This document shows positions 1-6,865 of a stretch of 14,125 bases of DNA, in pieces. The notes under the pieces are model-generated. The model searched no databases, was not told the DNA's origin, and worked only from the letters and a program-made list of their open reading frames with translations. Within the stretch, counting starts at the first letter, position 1. Every line of letters starts with the position of its first letter. This DNA comes from AWTP1-18 sp036518635 (GTDB lineage Bacteria; Pseudomonadota; Gammaproteobacteria; Burkholderiales; Rhodocyclaceae): assembly GCA_036518635.1 (NCBI GenBank), contig DATDMT010000211.1:1-14125 (forward strand), given 5' to 3'. The translations under genes and the position numbers were made by a program.

Positions 1-2
1 CC

Positions 3-41
3 CTCCACCCCGACCAGCTCGCCCCGGAACCCGCTCGATGA
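3..41 (+). CDS. Possible 3' end of an upstream gene (partial)
   Basis: One frame is open from the window edge and ends in TGA at 39-41. It reads L-H-P-D-Q-L-A-P-E-P-A-R, with mostly G or C at third codon positions. If real, the stop codon directly abuts the first base of tRNA-Arg at 42. Twelve codons cannot establish a gene or a function; the stretch could equally be noncoding leader DNA. Confidence 0.25.
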   Translation, partial: LHPDQLAPEPAR

Positions 42-118
42 CCGCCCGTAGCTCAACCGGATAGAGCACCGGCCTTCTAAGCCGGGGGTTAGGGGTTCGA
101 GTCCCTTCGGGCGGGCCA
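42..118 (+). tRNA. tRNA-Arg (anticodon TCT)
   Basis: The full cloverleaf folds by eye. The 7-bp acceptor stem pairs CCGCCCG (42-48) with CGGGCGG (108-114). The D stem is GCTC/GAGC. The anticodon stem is CCGGC/GCCGG around the loop CTTCTAA, with anticodon TCT at 76-78. The T loop TTCGAGT (96-102) is closed by a 5-bp stem containing one G-U pair. The discriminator is G115 and the CCA end is encoded at 116-118. It decodes AGA and AGG, which are rare codons in GC-rich genomes. tRNA-His lies 27 nt downstream and the terminator at 238-270 probably ends a shared transcript. Confidence 0.97.
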
Positions 119-145
119 GTAAGTAGTTATACAAGTTTCAACGGC

Positions 146-222
146 GGTGGCTGTAGCTCAGTTGGTAGAGTCCAGGATTGTGATTCCTGTCGTCGTGGGT
201 TCGAGTCCCATCAGCCACCCCA
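146..222 (+). tRNA. tRNA-His (anticodon GTG)
   Basis: The acceptor stem is GTGGCTG (147-153) with CAGCCAC (212-218). The anticodon arm CAGGA/TCCTG encloses the loop TTGTGAT, with anticodon GTG at 180-182. The T loop is TTCGAGT. The histidine hallmark is present: an extra G at position -1 (G146) faces discriminator C219. The CCA end is encoded at 220-222. It follows tRNA-Arg by 27 nt and precedes the terminator by 15 nt. Confidence 0.97.
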
Positions 223-237
223 ACATATTCGCAGTAG

Positions 238-270
238 AAAAAGCCCGGCGCAGCCCGGGCTTTTTTCTTT
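238..270 (+). terminator. Intrinsic terminator of the tRNA-Arg/tRNA-His transcript
   Basis: A perfect 11-bp inverted repeat (AAAAAGCCCGG at 238-248, CCGGGCTTTTT at 255-265) encloses a 6-nt loop. It is followed by a T run through 270 broken by one C. This is a textbook Rho-independent terminator 15 nt after tRNA-His. The A tract on the 5' side means it could also stop transcription on the minus strand. Confidence 0.93.
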
Positions 271-378
271 TCGGGCTACCCGATTTGAATGCTTTCTCGC
301 AACGCTCAGTGCACCCAGCCCTTGGCTCTGCTGTTACTCTCCAAGGTTCGCACGAACAGATAATCAGGGGGAGTCACA

Positions 379-978
379 ATGAAGAAAGCTGTCGCGAAAC
401 CTAGCACCAAAAAGCCGGTGGCCAAGAAGCCGGCTGCGGCGGTAAAAAAGCCGGTCAAGACGGTCGCTAAGGCCGCCGCCAAGAAGGCACCGGCCAAACC
501 CGCCGCTCCGCGGCGCACTAAGGCGAAATCAGGCATCGCTACCGGCGAAGTGTTGAACGAGTTGAAATCTCTCGCCAAGGAACTCAACAAGGCGGCGCGG
601 GATCTCGGTAAATCCTCCGGCGATCGGCCGAAGACCGTAGCCAGCATTCTCGGCAGCGTCGAGCGGATGACCATGGATGCGGCCAACAAGTCCCTGCAGG
701 AGGCCGAGGCTGCCAAGCTGGTGCTGAAGAGCATGGACGACTCCCTGTCCCGCGACTGGAGCCGCAAGCAACTGGACGAAGGCATGAAGGTGATCGGTGG
801 TCATCTGACCAACATCATCGTCGCCCAGGAATTCCAAGATTTGGCCGGTCAGGCCATCCGCAAAGCGATGAAGGCCCTGGTTGGCGCCATCATCGTGGTT
901 GAAGGCGGCGGCAGCACCGAAGACAACCGCTTGTCCCAAAACGAAGTGGACAAGCTGCTCAACGAGCTGATGCCCTGA
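379..978 (+). CDS. CheZ-like CheY-P phosphatase with a histone-H1-like N-terminal tail
   Basis: This 199-residue protein resembles CheZ, which dephosphorylates CheY-P. Residues 150-158 read Q-E-F-Q-D-L-A-G-Q, matching the CheZ active-site helix; D154 and Q158 correspond to catalytic D143 and Q147 of E. coli CheZ. Residues 55-170 look helical, as in the CheZ four-helix bundle. The C-terminal L-S-Q-N-E-V-D-K-L-L-N-E-L (185-197) resembles the CheY-binding tail of CheZ and the N-terminal peptide of FliM. The oddity is residues 1-50: 16 Lys and 2 Arg, otherwise mainly Ala and Pro, with no acidic residue, like H1/AlgP-type DNA-binding tails. A ribosome binding site GGGGGAG precedes ATG 379. No other chemotaxis gene is in view. 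Family assignment is fairly secure; the tail's role is unknown. Confidence 0.8.
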   Translation: MKKAVAKPSTKKPVAKKPAAAVKKPVKTVAKAAAKKAPAKPAAPRRTKAKSGIATGEVLNELKSLAKELNKAARDLGKSSGDRPKTVASILGSVERMTMDAANKSLQEAEAAKLVLKSMDDSLSRDWSRKQLDEGMKVIGGHLTNIIVAQEFQDLAGQAIRKAMKALVGAIIVVEGGGSTEDNRLSQNEVDKLLNELMP

Positions 979-996
979 GTCAAACAACGGCTGCCT

Positions 997-1458
997 ATGG
1001 ATGAACGTTTTATGCAAGCCGCGCTGGAACTGGCGCGACAGGCAGCCAGTCTCGGTGAAGTGCCGGTCGGCGCGGTGGTGGTGAAGGATGGCGAAATTGT
1101 CGGCCGCGGCTTCAACCAGCCGATCGGCCGGCACGATCCCACTGCCCATGCCGAGGTGATGGCGTTGCGCGATGCCGCACAAAACCTGGGCAACTACCGC
1201 CTACCCCATTGCGACCTCTACGTCACGCTGGAGCCTTGCGTAATGTGTAGCGGCGCGATCATGCACGCGCGCATCGCCCGGGTGTATTTCGGCGCTTGCG
1301 ATCCCAAGACCGGCGCGGCCGGTAGCGTGGTGAATCTCTACGAGGAGGCGCGCCTGAACCATCACGCTCACGTCAGCGGAGGCCTGCTGGCTGAGGAGTG
1401 CGGGCAACTCCTGTCGAACTTCTTTGCTGCCCGCCGCAACAAGACGATGATCGCGTGA
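997..1458 (+). CDS. tadA: tRNA-specific adenosine deaminase TadA
   Basis: This 153-residue cytidine/adenosine-deaminase-fold enzyme converts wobble A34 to inosine in tRNA-Arg(ACG). The zinc site is clear: H51-A-E53 supplies the zinc-binding His and the proton-shuttle Glu, and P80-C-V-M-C84 supplies the two Cys ligands. The N-terminal E-V-P-V-G-A-V-V-V and the following F-N-x-x-I segment are typical of TadA rather than cytidine deaminase. Length fits the family. It starts 18 nt after the CheZ-like gene. Its TGA overlaps the GTG start of the next gene in a GTGA junction, so the two are probably translationally coupled. Confidence 0.95.
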   Translation: MDERFMQAALELARQAASLGEVPVGAVVVKDGEIVGRGFNQPIGRHDPTAHAEVMALRDAAQNLGNYRLPHCDLYVTLEPCVMCSGAIMHARIARVYFGACDPKTGAAGSVVNLYEEARLNHHAHVSGGLLAEECGQLLSNFFAARRNKTMIA

Positions 1459-2354
1459 ACCAGCGAATCCGTATCAGCCTGCCGGCGCAAACCCTGGAAC
1501 TGCGCGACCAGCGCGGCCGCTTGCTGCGCCAATACCCAGTGTCCACCGCCAAGAACGGCGCGGGAGAGCAGAACGGCAGCTATCGCACGCCGCGAGGCAA
1601 ACATCTGATCCGCGCCAAGATCGGCGCCGGCCAAGCCGAGAACACTGTGTTCGTCCGCCGCCGGCCTACCGGCGAACTTTGGACGCCGGCCCTTGGTGAG
1701 GCCCATCCCAGCCGCGACTGGATACTCACCCGGATTCTCTGGCTTTCAGGTCGCGAACCCGGCTTCAATCGCCTGGGGGCGGTGGATACCATGCGCCGCT
1801 ACGTCTATCTGCACGGCACCCCGGATGCGACGGAAATGGGTGTCCCCGGCTCCCACGGCTGTGTGCGGATGCGCAACCGCGACATCGTTGAGTTGTTCGA
1901 TCTGGTGCCCGTCTATACGCCGGTGGATATTGTCGAGTTCGAGCTCGAAACCGGGCACTGGACGACCCTGGCCGCCGAGGCCCTGGCCTTGCGGGTACAG
2001 GTATTCGTGGTTGAACAGGGCGTGCCGGCCGATATGGAACTGGATGAGCACGATCCCCTGTCCACTCACGTCCTGGCGCGGGATGCGGCCGGGCGCCCGA
2101 TCGGTACCGGCCGGCTGCTGCCGGATGGTCACATCGGCCGGTTGGCGGTGGTGCCCGAGTGGCGTGGCAAAGGTGTCGGCCGCGCCTTGTTCGAAGCGCT
2201 GCTGGATCAGGCGGCCAGCGCTGCCATGGGGCATCTGGCGCTGCACGCCCAGACCAAGGCGGCGGGCTTCTATCAGCGTTTCGGTTTTGATGCCGTCGGT
2301 GCCGAGTTTCTTGAAGCCGGGATTCCGCACCAACTCATGGTGCGCAAAGGCTGA
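1455..2354 (+). CDS. Fusion of L,D-transpeptidase (YkuD) and GNAT acetyltransferase
   Basis: This 299-residue protein has two domains. Residues 3-160 are a YkuD/ErfK-type L,D-transpeptidase domain, the fold that makes 3-3 peptidoglycan cross-links or attaches proteins to peptidoglycan. H120 sits in L-H-G-T-P, and the signature S133-H-G-C136-V-R carries the catalytic Cys. Residues 163-299 form a GNAT acetyltransferase domain with the acetyl-CoA loop R237-G-K-G-V-G242 and the closing F-Y-Q-R-F-G-F motif. The linker is only a few residues. GTG 1455 is preferred because it gives a GTGA overlap with tadA and places the first strand at the N terminus; the frame is open further upstream inside tadA. 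No signal peptide is visible, which is odd for a periplasmic enzyme. An internal GTG near the domain junction could permit separate synthesis of the GNAT half. Confidence 0.85.
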   Translation: MNQRIRISLPAQTLELRDQRGRLLRQYPVSTAKNGAGEQNGSYRTPRGKHLIRAKIGAGQAENTVFVRRRPTGELWTPALGEAHPSRDWILTRILWLSGREPGFNRLGAVDTMRRYVYLHGTPDATEMGVPGSHGCVRMRNRDIVELFDLVPVYTPVDIVEFELETGHWTTLAAEALALRVQVFVVEQGVPADMELDEHDPLSTHVLARDAAGRPIGTGRLLPDGHIGRLAVVPEWRGKGVGRALFEALLDQAASAAMGHLALHAQTKAAGFYQRFGFDAVGAEFLEAGIPHQLMVRKG

Positions 2355-3102
2355 ACCTGAAGCGCTGGCGCCCGCCGGCGCTGCCATCCGGCGCCCAACT
2401 CTGCTCGTCGAAATTGACCACGCCGTCGCGCTGCACTAGCAGCACCGTCGAACTGCGCGTGCCGTAGCGCGGGTTGCGGATGAAGGCGGCGGAGAGCATG
2501 CGTTCAAGGGTGATATCGACGCCAGTGCGCGGTAGCTGTTCATCCGGATAGGTACGGTCGTCTCGCAGCAGTTCCAGCAGCGGGCCATCCTCGGGCAGCG
2601 CCGCCAGCGCCCAGCTCAGGGCAGATTTGGCAGCGCTCACCTTGGGCCAGGGGGAATCCAGCAACTCATTGGAAAGGCCGTACACGCCGGGGTGCAATGA
2701 TTCAATTTCGCCGCTGACATTGCTGTAGCAGGCTAGGGTCCTGCCATCGCCCACCAGCAGATTGAATCCGTTGTAGCGCACGCCGGCCCCTGCCAGGCCT
2801 TGCAGCCAGGGCAGCGGGGCCTCGGTGCTTTCGAGGAAGCCACTCACCAACTTGCCACGGGACGGCGCATTGTCCCGGTGCTTGCCCGGGTCGCGGAAGT
2901 TGGTCAGGGCGGCGAAGCGCCCCGACCGGGTCATTCCCATCCAAGTGCCGCCAGCAGTCAGATCGCGTCCGGCCAGAACTGCGGGCGCATCTGCCCAGAA
3001 ATCCGCCGGGGCCGTGGGCCGCTGGTGGAACTCGTCGCGGTTGGCGGCGACCACCAGGGGGAAGTCGGGATGGGCCTGCCAGGCGAGGAGAACGAGGCAC
3101 AT
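2335..3102 (-). CDS. NRDE/TANGO2 family protein
   Basis: This 255-residue protein belongs to the NRDE (TANGO2) family. It starts M-C-L-V-L-L-A-W and carries the name motif N21-R-D-E24 within A-A-N-R-D-E-F. It also has G-G-T-W (51-54) and L-T-N-F-R-D (66-71), all typical of the family, which has about this length. Cys2 could act as an N-terminal nucleophile after Met removal, as in Ntn hydrolases; that is inference. The biochemical role is unsettled, although animal TANGO2 is linked to heme and lipid handling. It lies 17 nt after ygfZ on the same strand, so the two are probably cotranscribed, though no clear ribosome binding site is visible. Its 3' end overlaps the convergent fusion gene by 20 bp. 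Confidence 0.88.
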   Translation of the reverse strand: MCLVLLAWQAHPDFPLVVAANRDEFHQRPTAPADFWADAPAVLAGRDLTAGGTWMGMTRSGRFAALTNFRDPGKHRDNAPSRGKLVSGFLESTEAPLPWLQGLAGAGVRYNGFNLLVGDGRTLACYSNVSGEIESLHPGVYGLSNELLDSPWPKVSAAKSALSWALAALPEDGPLLELLRDDRTYPDEQLPRTGVDITLERMLSAAFIRNPRYGTRSSTVLLVQRDGVVNFDEQSWAPDGSAGGRQRFRFSLCAP

Positions 3103-3119
3103 CGCCGGGCCCGATTACC

Positions 3120-4136
3120 CTATTCGATGCTGTAGGGTAGGTCGAGGAACTCGGGGCGGGGACCATCCGGCGCGCCCAGATGGACTTCTCCAGTTTCTCG
3201 GCAGGAGGTCTGGATCACCGCCAATAGTTCGATACCGCCGAGGGGGGAAGGTGCTGCGCTGACCACCGTGCCGCAGGCCTGCTCACCGGTTTCCGGGGCA
3301 TAGACGCTGGCGCCGGCCTCCACAGTGCCGGCGGAAAGATGCGCCCGGAACATGTGGCGCTTGACCTTGCCCAGGTACTGGGTGCGCGCAACGATCTCCT
3401 GGCCCGGGTAGCAGCCCTTGTTGAAGGCCACGCCGCCCAGCGGAATGTAATTGATCATCTGCGGAATGAAGGCTTCCTGGGTGGCGGCTACCACTCGCGG
3501 CGAACCGGCGGCGATTTCCAGCCAACGCCAGGCATCCAGGCCCACCGGGCGGGCCTTGGCGCTGAGGCGGGACCACACCGCCGCGGCCTGATCCGCGTTC
3601 ACCACCAGTTGGAAGCGCTGGGCGCCCAGGCCCAGGGCAGAACCGCCGACAAAGGCCACAGTCGCCATGGGCTGCGGCGCGGCGCCGGCCACCTCGGCCA
3701 CCAGAGCGGCGGCATCGGGGCCGGAGAGGCCCAGCAGCACCTTGTCGTCGCTGGCATCGGTCAATTTCACCTTCGAACGCAGGATAAACATGCTGAGTTT
3801 TTTCAGCATCGCCGGCAGGATTTCGGCCGGCAGTTGCAACAGGGTTTCCTCGCCTTCGCGCCAGATCATGAAGTCGGCCAGCAGGCGGCCTTTCGGGGTG
3901 CAAAAGCCGGCCCGGCGCAGCACACCGGGGGTGATGTTCTTGACGTCATTGGTCATCAGGTTGTGCAGGTAGTTGGCGCTATCCTCGCCAACGGCGCTGA
4001 GGCAGCCGAGATCGGTCAGGGGAGCCACGATGGTGGCATTGGCGGCAGCGGCGAGTTCGGCCGCAGGGTCGCCGAAATCGGCAAAGCCGTTGCGCGCGCC
4101 GACGGCCGTCAGCAGGTCATTCCAGTTATTGTTCAT
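3120..4136 (-). CDS. ygfZ: YgfZ/GcvT-family folate-binding Fe-S cluster protein
   Basis: This 338-residue protein is YgfZ, a tetrahydrofolate-binding relative of the glycine-cleavage T protein that supports assembly or repair of certain Fe-S enzymes. The diagnostic motif K240-G-C-Y-P-G-Q-E247 is intact, including the functional Cys242. Typical N-terminal blocks are Y-L-H-N-L-M-T-N-D-V (57-66) and the F-C-T-P-K-G-R-L-L-A-D-F segment near 78-89. ATG 4136 is chosen because M-N-N-N-W fits the family N terminus. The frame stays open for 102 more codons upstream, but those lie inside divergent mltG and look non-homologous. It is transcribed divergently from mltG across 67 bp. Confidence 0.93.
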   Translation of the reverse strand: MNNNWNDLLTAVGARNGFADFGDPAAELAAAANATIVAPLTDLGCLSAVGEDSANYLHNLMTNDVKNITPGVLRRAGFCTPKGRLLADFMIWREGEETLLQLPAEILPAMLKKLSMFILRSKVKLTDASDDKVLLGLSGPDAAALVAEVAGAAPQPMATVAFVGGSALGLGAQRFQLVVNADQAAAVWSRLSAKARPVGLDAWRWLEIAAGSPRVVAATQEAFIPQMINYIPLGGVAFNKGCYPGQEIVARTQYLGKVKRHMFRAHLSAGTVEAGASVYAPETGEQACGTVVSAAPSPLGGIELLAVIQTSCRETGEVHLGAPDGPRPEFLDLPYSIE

Positions 4137-4171
4137 GGCTTTTCTGGGGCAAGGAGTGGGGGTGGTTGGGC

Positions 4172-4178
4172 TATTATA
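4172..4178. promoter_or_regulatory. Candidate back-to-back -10 elements between ygfZ and mltG
   Basis: The 67-bp divergent spacer contains TATTATA. On the minus strand this gives a perfect TATAAT (4178-4173), suited to ygfZ, whose start lies 37 nt further on. On the plus strand TATTAT (4172-4177) suits mltG, starting 27 nt downstream. No convincing -35 element is visible for either, so usage is inferred. This is the only AT-rich patch in the spacer. Confidence 0.5.
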
Positions 4179-4203
4179 GGGCCTGAACTTTGCGTGATTT
4201 TCC

Positions 4204-5202
4204 ATGGGTTTTCTCAAGCGTTTGATCCTTCTGCTGCTGCTCGCAGCCGCCGCCGGAATCGGCTCCCTCGCATGGTTCGCCACCCAGCCCCTGACCCTGC
4301 GCAGCTCACCCCTGGAGTTCAGCATTCCCCAGGGTGTTGGCTTGAGTGCAGCCTCCCGGCTGATGGCGGAGCAGGGCATCGATTTCTTCCCCCTGGCCTT
4401 TACCCTGCTGGGGCGTTCTCTCGGTCGTTCCACCGGCATCAAGGCCGGCAGTTATGAGGTTTCGCAAGGCATTACTGCTTGGCAGCTACTGGAAAAACTG
4501 ACCCGCGGCGATGTCACCCAGGGCGAGTTGGTGCTGGTGGATGGGCGTAGCTTCCGCCAGCTACGGGCCGCCCTGGACGGCAACCCGGATCTGCGCCATG
4601 ACAGCGCTGCGCTGTCCGAAAAGGAATTGCTGGCCCGGCTGGGCATTGCCGCGCCCTACGCGGAAGGCCTGTTCTTCCCCGATACCTACCTGTTTGCCAA
4701 GCAATCCAGCGATCTGGACGTGCTGCGCCGCGCCCATCAGGCCCTGGAGCGCCATCTGGCCCAGGAATGGGAGGGACGGGCGACCGGACTGCCCTATGCC
4801 GGGCCCTATGAAGCACTAATCATGGCCTCCATCGTCGAGAAGGAAACCGGCGCGCCCGCGGACCGGGCCAAGATCGCCTCGGTATTCGTGAACCGCCTGC
4901 GCAGCGGCATGCTGCTGCAGACCGACCCCACCGTGATCTACGGCATGGGCGAGCGTTTCGACGGCAATCTGCGGCGGGACGACCTGCATACCGATACTCC
5001 CTGGAACACCTACACCCGCGGCGGCTTGCCGCCCAGCCCGATTGCTATGCCCGGCCTGGCCTCCCTGCGGGCAGCCTTGCATCCGGCGGCCACTGATCAT
5101 CTCTATTTCGTCGCCCGGGGCGACGGCAGCAGCGAGTTTTCCCGTACCCTCGACGAACACAACCGGGCCGTGGCCCGCTTTCTGAAACGCAAAGGATTCT
5201 GA
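4204..5202 (+). CDS. mltG: Endolytic murein transglycosylase MltG
   Basis: This 332-residue membrane-anchored lytic transglycosylase cleaves nascent glycan strands and is thought to terminate their elongation. Residues 5-26 form one N-terminal transmembrane helix; the rest would be periplasmic. The catalytic segment A208-S-I-V-E212-K-E-T carries the catalytic Glu (E218 in E. coli). The family blocks G-L-F-F-P-D-T-Y (155-162), T-D-P-T-V-I-Y-G (240-247) and W-N-T-Y...G-L-P-P-S-P-I (267-280) are intact. Length is normal. It heads a compact operon and its TGA overlaps the tmk ATG by one base. pabC, often found upstream, is replaced here by divergent ygfZ. The ribosome binding site before ATG 4204 is weak. 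Confidence 0.95.
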   Translation: MGFLKRLILLLLLAAAAGIGSLAWFATQPLTLRSSPLEFSIPQGVGLSAASRLMAEQGIDFFPLAFTLLGRSLGRSTGIKAGSYEVSQGITAWQLLEKLTRGDVTQGELVLVDGRSFRQLRAALDGNPDLRHDSAALSEKELLARLGIAAPYAEGLFFPDTYLFAKQSSDLDVLRRAHQALERHLAQEWEGRATGLPYAGPYEALIMASIVEKETGAPADRAKIASVFVNRLRSGMLLQTDPTVIYGMGERFDGNLRRDDLHTDTPWNTYTRGGLPPSPIAMPGLASLRAALHPAATDHLYFVARGDGSSEFSRTLDEHNRAVARFLKRKGF

Positions 5203-5831
5203 TGGCGCAGCGGGGCAAGTTCATTACGCTGGAGGGCATCGACGGCGCCGGTAAGAGCACGCATCACGCCTGGCTGGTCGGCGAGCTACAACGGCGCGGC
5301 AAGACCGTGGTCGTCACCCGGGAGCCGGGCGGCACCCCCCTGGGCGAGAAGCTGCGCGCCCTGCTGCTGTCCGAGCCGATGCATCCGGAAACCGAGGTGC
5401 TGCTGATGTTCGCCGCCCGGCGTGAACACATCGCCCAGGTGATCGAGCCGGCCCTGGCCCGCGGCGACTGGGTGTTGTCGGACCGCTTCAGCGACGCCTC
5501 CTTCGCCTACCAGGGCGGCGGCCGCCAGATGCCCTGGGCGCGGCTGCAGCAGATCGAGACTTGGGTACAGGGCGAGGGCGATAGCCAACTCCAGCCGGAC
5601 CTGACCTTTCTCTTCGAACTCGACCCAGCCATTGCCCGCGAACGGCGCAACGGCACCGGCACGGCACCGGACCGGTTCGAGCTGGAACAGCAGGCTTTTT
5701 TCGAGCGGGTTCATGCCGGCTACCAGCGCCGCGCCGAGGAATACCCGCAACGGTTTTGCCGAATCGACGCGGCCAAGAGCATCGCCGAAATACAGAAAAT
5801 ACTTGAGGTTAAGATTTCAAGTGTCTGTTAA
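5202..5831 (+). CDS. tmk: Thymidylate kinase
   Basis: This 209-residue cytoplasmic enzyme phosphorylates dTMP to dTDP using ATP, an essential step to dTTP. The P-loop E11-G-I-D-G-A-G-K-S-T20 is followed by the T-R-E-P-G-G-T segment (39-45) that contacts dTMP. Next come D94-R-F and A-Y-Q-G-G-G-R (102-108). The lid region near 144-158 holds A-R-E-R-R and D-R-F-E, so basic residues sit in the lid. It starts in a TGATG overlap with mltG. Its last 11 nt overlap the holB GTG start, so coupled translation is likely. Confidence 0.96.
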   Translation: MAQRGKFITLEGIDGAGKSTHHAWLVGELQRRGKTVVVTREPGGTPLGEKLRALLLSEPMHPETEVLLMFAARREHIAQVIEPALARGDWVLSDRFSDASFAYQGGGRQMPWARLQQIETWVQGEGDSQLQPDLTFLFELDPAIARERRNGTGTAPDRFELEQQAFFERVHAGYQRRAEEYPQRFCRIDAAKSIAEIQKILEVKISSVC

Positions 5832-6861
5832 TAAAATATATCCATGGACGATCCCTCTTTGGAATAGTCTCTGGCAACAGCCGGAGAAGCTCCATCACGC
5901 CCTGTTGCTGATGGGGCCAGAAGGCGTCGGCAAGGGGCGTTTCGCCGATGCCATGGCGGCCCGTCTGCTCTGCGAAGAACCGCGTGGAACCGAGGCCTGC
6001 GGCGCCTGTGATGCCTGCCGCTGGCTGGCCGGCGGCAATCACCCGGATTTCCGGCGCGTGACCCTGGAGTCGGACGAAGCCGATGAGCCGGAAGAGGGCG
6101 CCAAACCCGCCAAGGCCAGCAAGGCGGTCAAGGTTGCGACCCAGATCAAGATCGGCCAGATTCGCGGCCTGGAAGACTTCATTTTTGTCGGCAGCCACCG
6201 CCAGGGGCGGCGGGTCGTGATCATCGATCCGGCCGATACGATGAACCCCGCCGCCGCCAATGCACTTCTTAAAGTGCTTGAAGAACCACCTTCAAATGTT
6301 TATTTTTTATTGGTTTCTTCAAACTCACCCAGGCTCCTGCCAACCCTCCGCAGCCGCTGCCGCAAGATAAGTTTCGGCTTGCCTGACACCGTGCCAGCCC
6401 TGGCCTGGTTGCGCGAACAGGGCGTCCAGAAGGGCGAATCGCTGCTGAGCCTGGCCGGTGGTGCACCCATCAAAGCCATGGCGATGGGGGCCGACGGCAG
6501 CCAGGAAGGCGTCGAAAAAGTGCTGGCCTCCCTGCAAAGCCCGGCGGATCCGGTGGGCACCGCCGCCCAGTGGGATGCGCTGATGAAAAGCCACGCCCGG
6601 ATCGATGCGGAAGCCCTGGTGGACACCCTGCAAAAATGGCTCTACGACCTGATGCGCGTCCGCCTCGGTGCCGCACCGCGCTATTTGCCCGGGCATGGGA
6701 ACCCGCTGGGCCGAATTGCGGCCCAATGTGATCCGGCGCGGCTGCATCGCTTCCATGGCGAATTGCTGAAAATCCGCGCCACGGCGCGCCATCCCCTGAA
6801 CCCCCAATTGTTCCTGGAAGACATCGCCGCCCGCTATCTGCAGGCGGTCGCCACCCGTTGA
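5821..6861 (+). CDS. holB: DNA polymerase III delta' subunit
   Basis: This 346-residue protein is the delta' subunit of the clamp loader, which loads the beta clamp on DNA. Residues 32-38 are an intact-looking P-loop, G-P-E-G-V-G-K. A zinc module has Cys at 51, 60, 63 and 66, followed by N-H-P-D-F. The segment A-A-N-A-L-L-K-V-L-E-E-P-P and the S-R-C sequence in L-R-S-R-C are hallmarks of clamp-loader subunits. GTG 5821 is chosen as start; it gives V-S-V-N-K-I-Y-P-W, a normal delta' N terminus, with GAGG at 5804-5807 upstream. The frame is open further upstream, but only within tmk. An acidic, Lys/Ala-rich insert lies at about residues 84-103. The coding stretch 5813-5846 is locally AT-rich. 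Confidence 0.93.
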   Translation: MSVNKIYPWTIPLWNSLWQQPEKLHHALLLMGPEGVGKGRFADAMAARLLCEEPRGTEACGACDACRWLAGGNHPDFRRVTLESDEADEPEEGAKPAKASKAVKVATQIKIGQIRGLEDFIFVGSHRQGRRVVIIDPADTMNPAAANALLKVLEEPPSNVYFLLVSSNSPRLLPTLRSRCRKISFGLPDTVPALAWLREQGVQKGESLLSLAGGAPIKAMAMGADGSQEGVEKVLASLQSPADPVGTAAQWDALMKSHARIDAEALVDTLQKWLYDLMRVRLGAAPRYLPGHGNPLGRIAAQCDPARLHRFHGELLKIRATARHPLNPQLFLEDIAARYLQAVATR

Positions 6862-6865
6862 TGCC

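Noticed and set aside
337..364. A sigma-28 flagellar promoter before the CheZ-like gene
   Set aside because: ACAGATAA resembles the -10 GCCGATAA, but the expected TAAA element is missing at the right distance. A sigma-70 GATAAT -10 (359-364) is equally weakly supported.
1693..2439. A 248-codon plus-strand frame overlapping the transpeptidase-GNAT gene
   Set aside because: The Trp/Arg/Cys-rich translation is a +1 frame shadow; all catalytic motifs lie in the other frame.
3339..4457. A 372-codon open frame on the plus strand
   Set aside because: It is antisense to ygfZ and runs into mltG. Its composition is Gly/His/Gln-rich with no recognisable motif, as expected for the mirror of GC-rich coding DNA.
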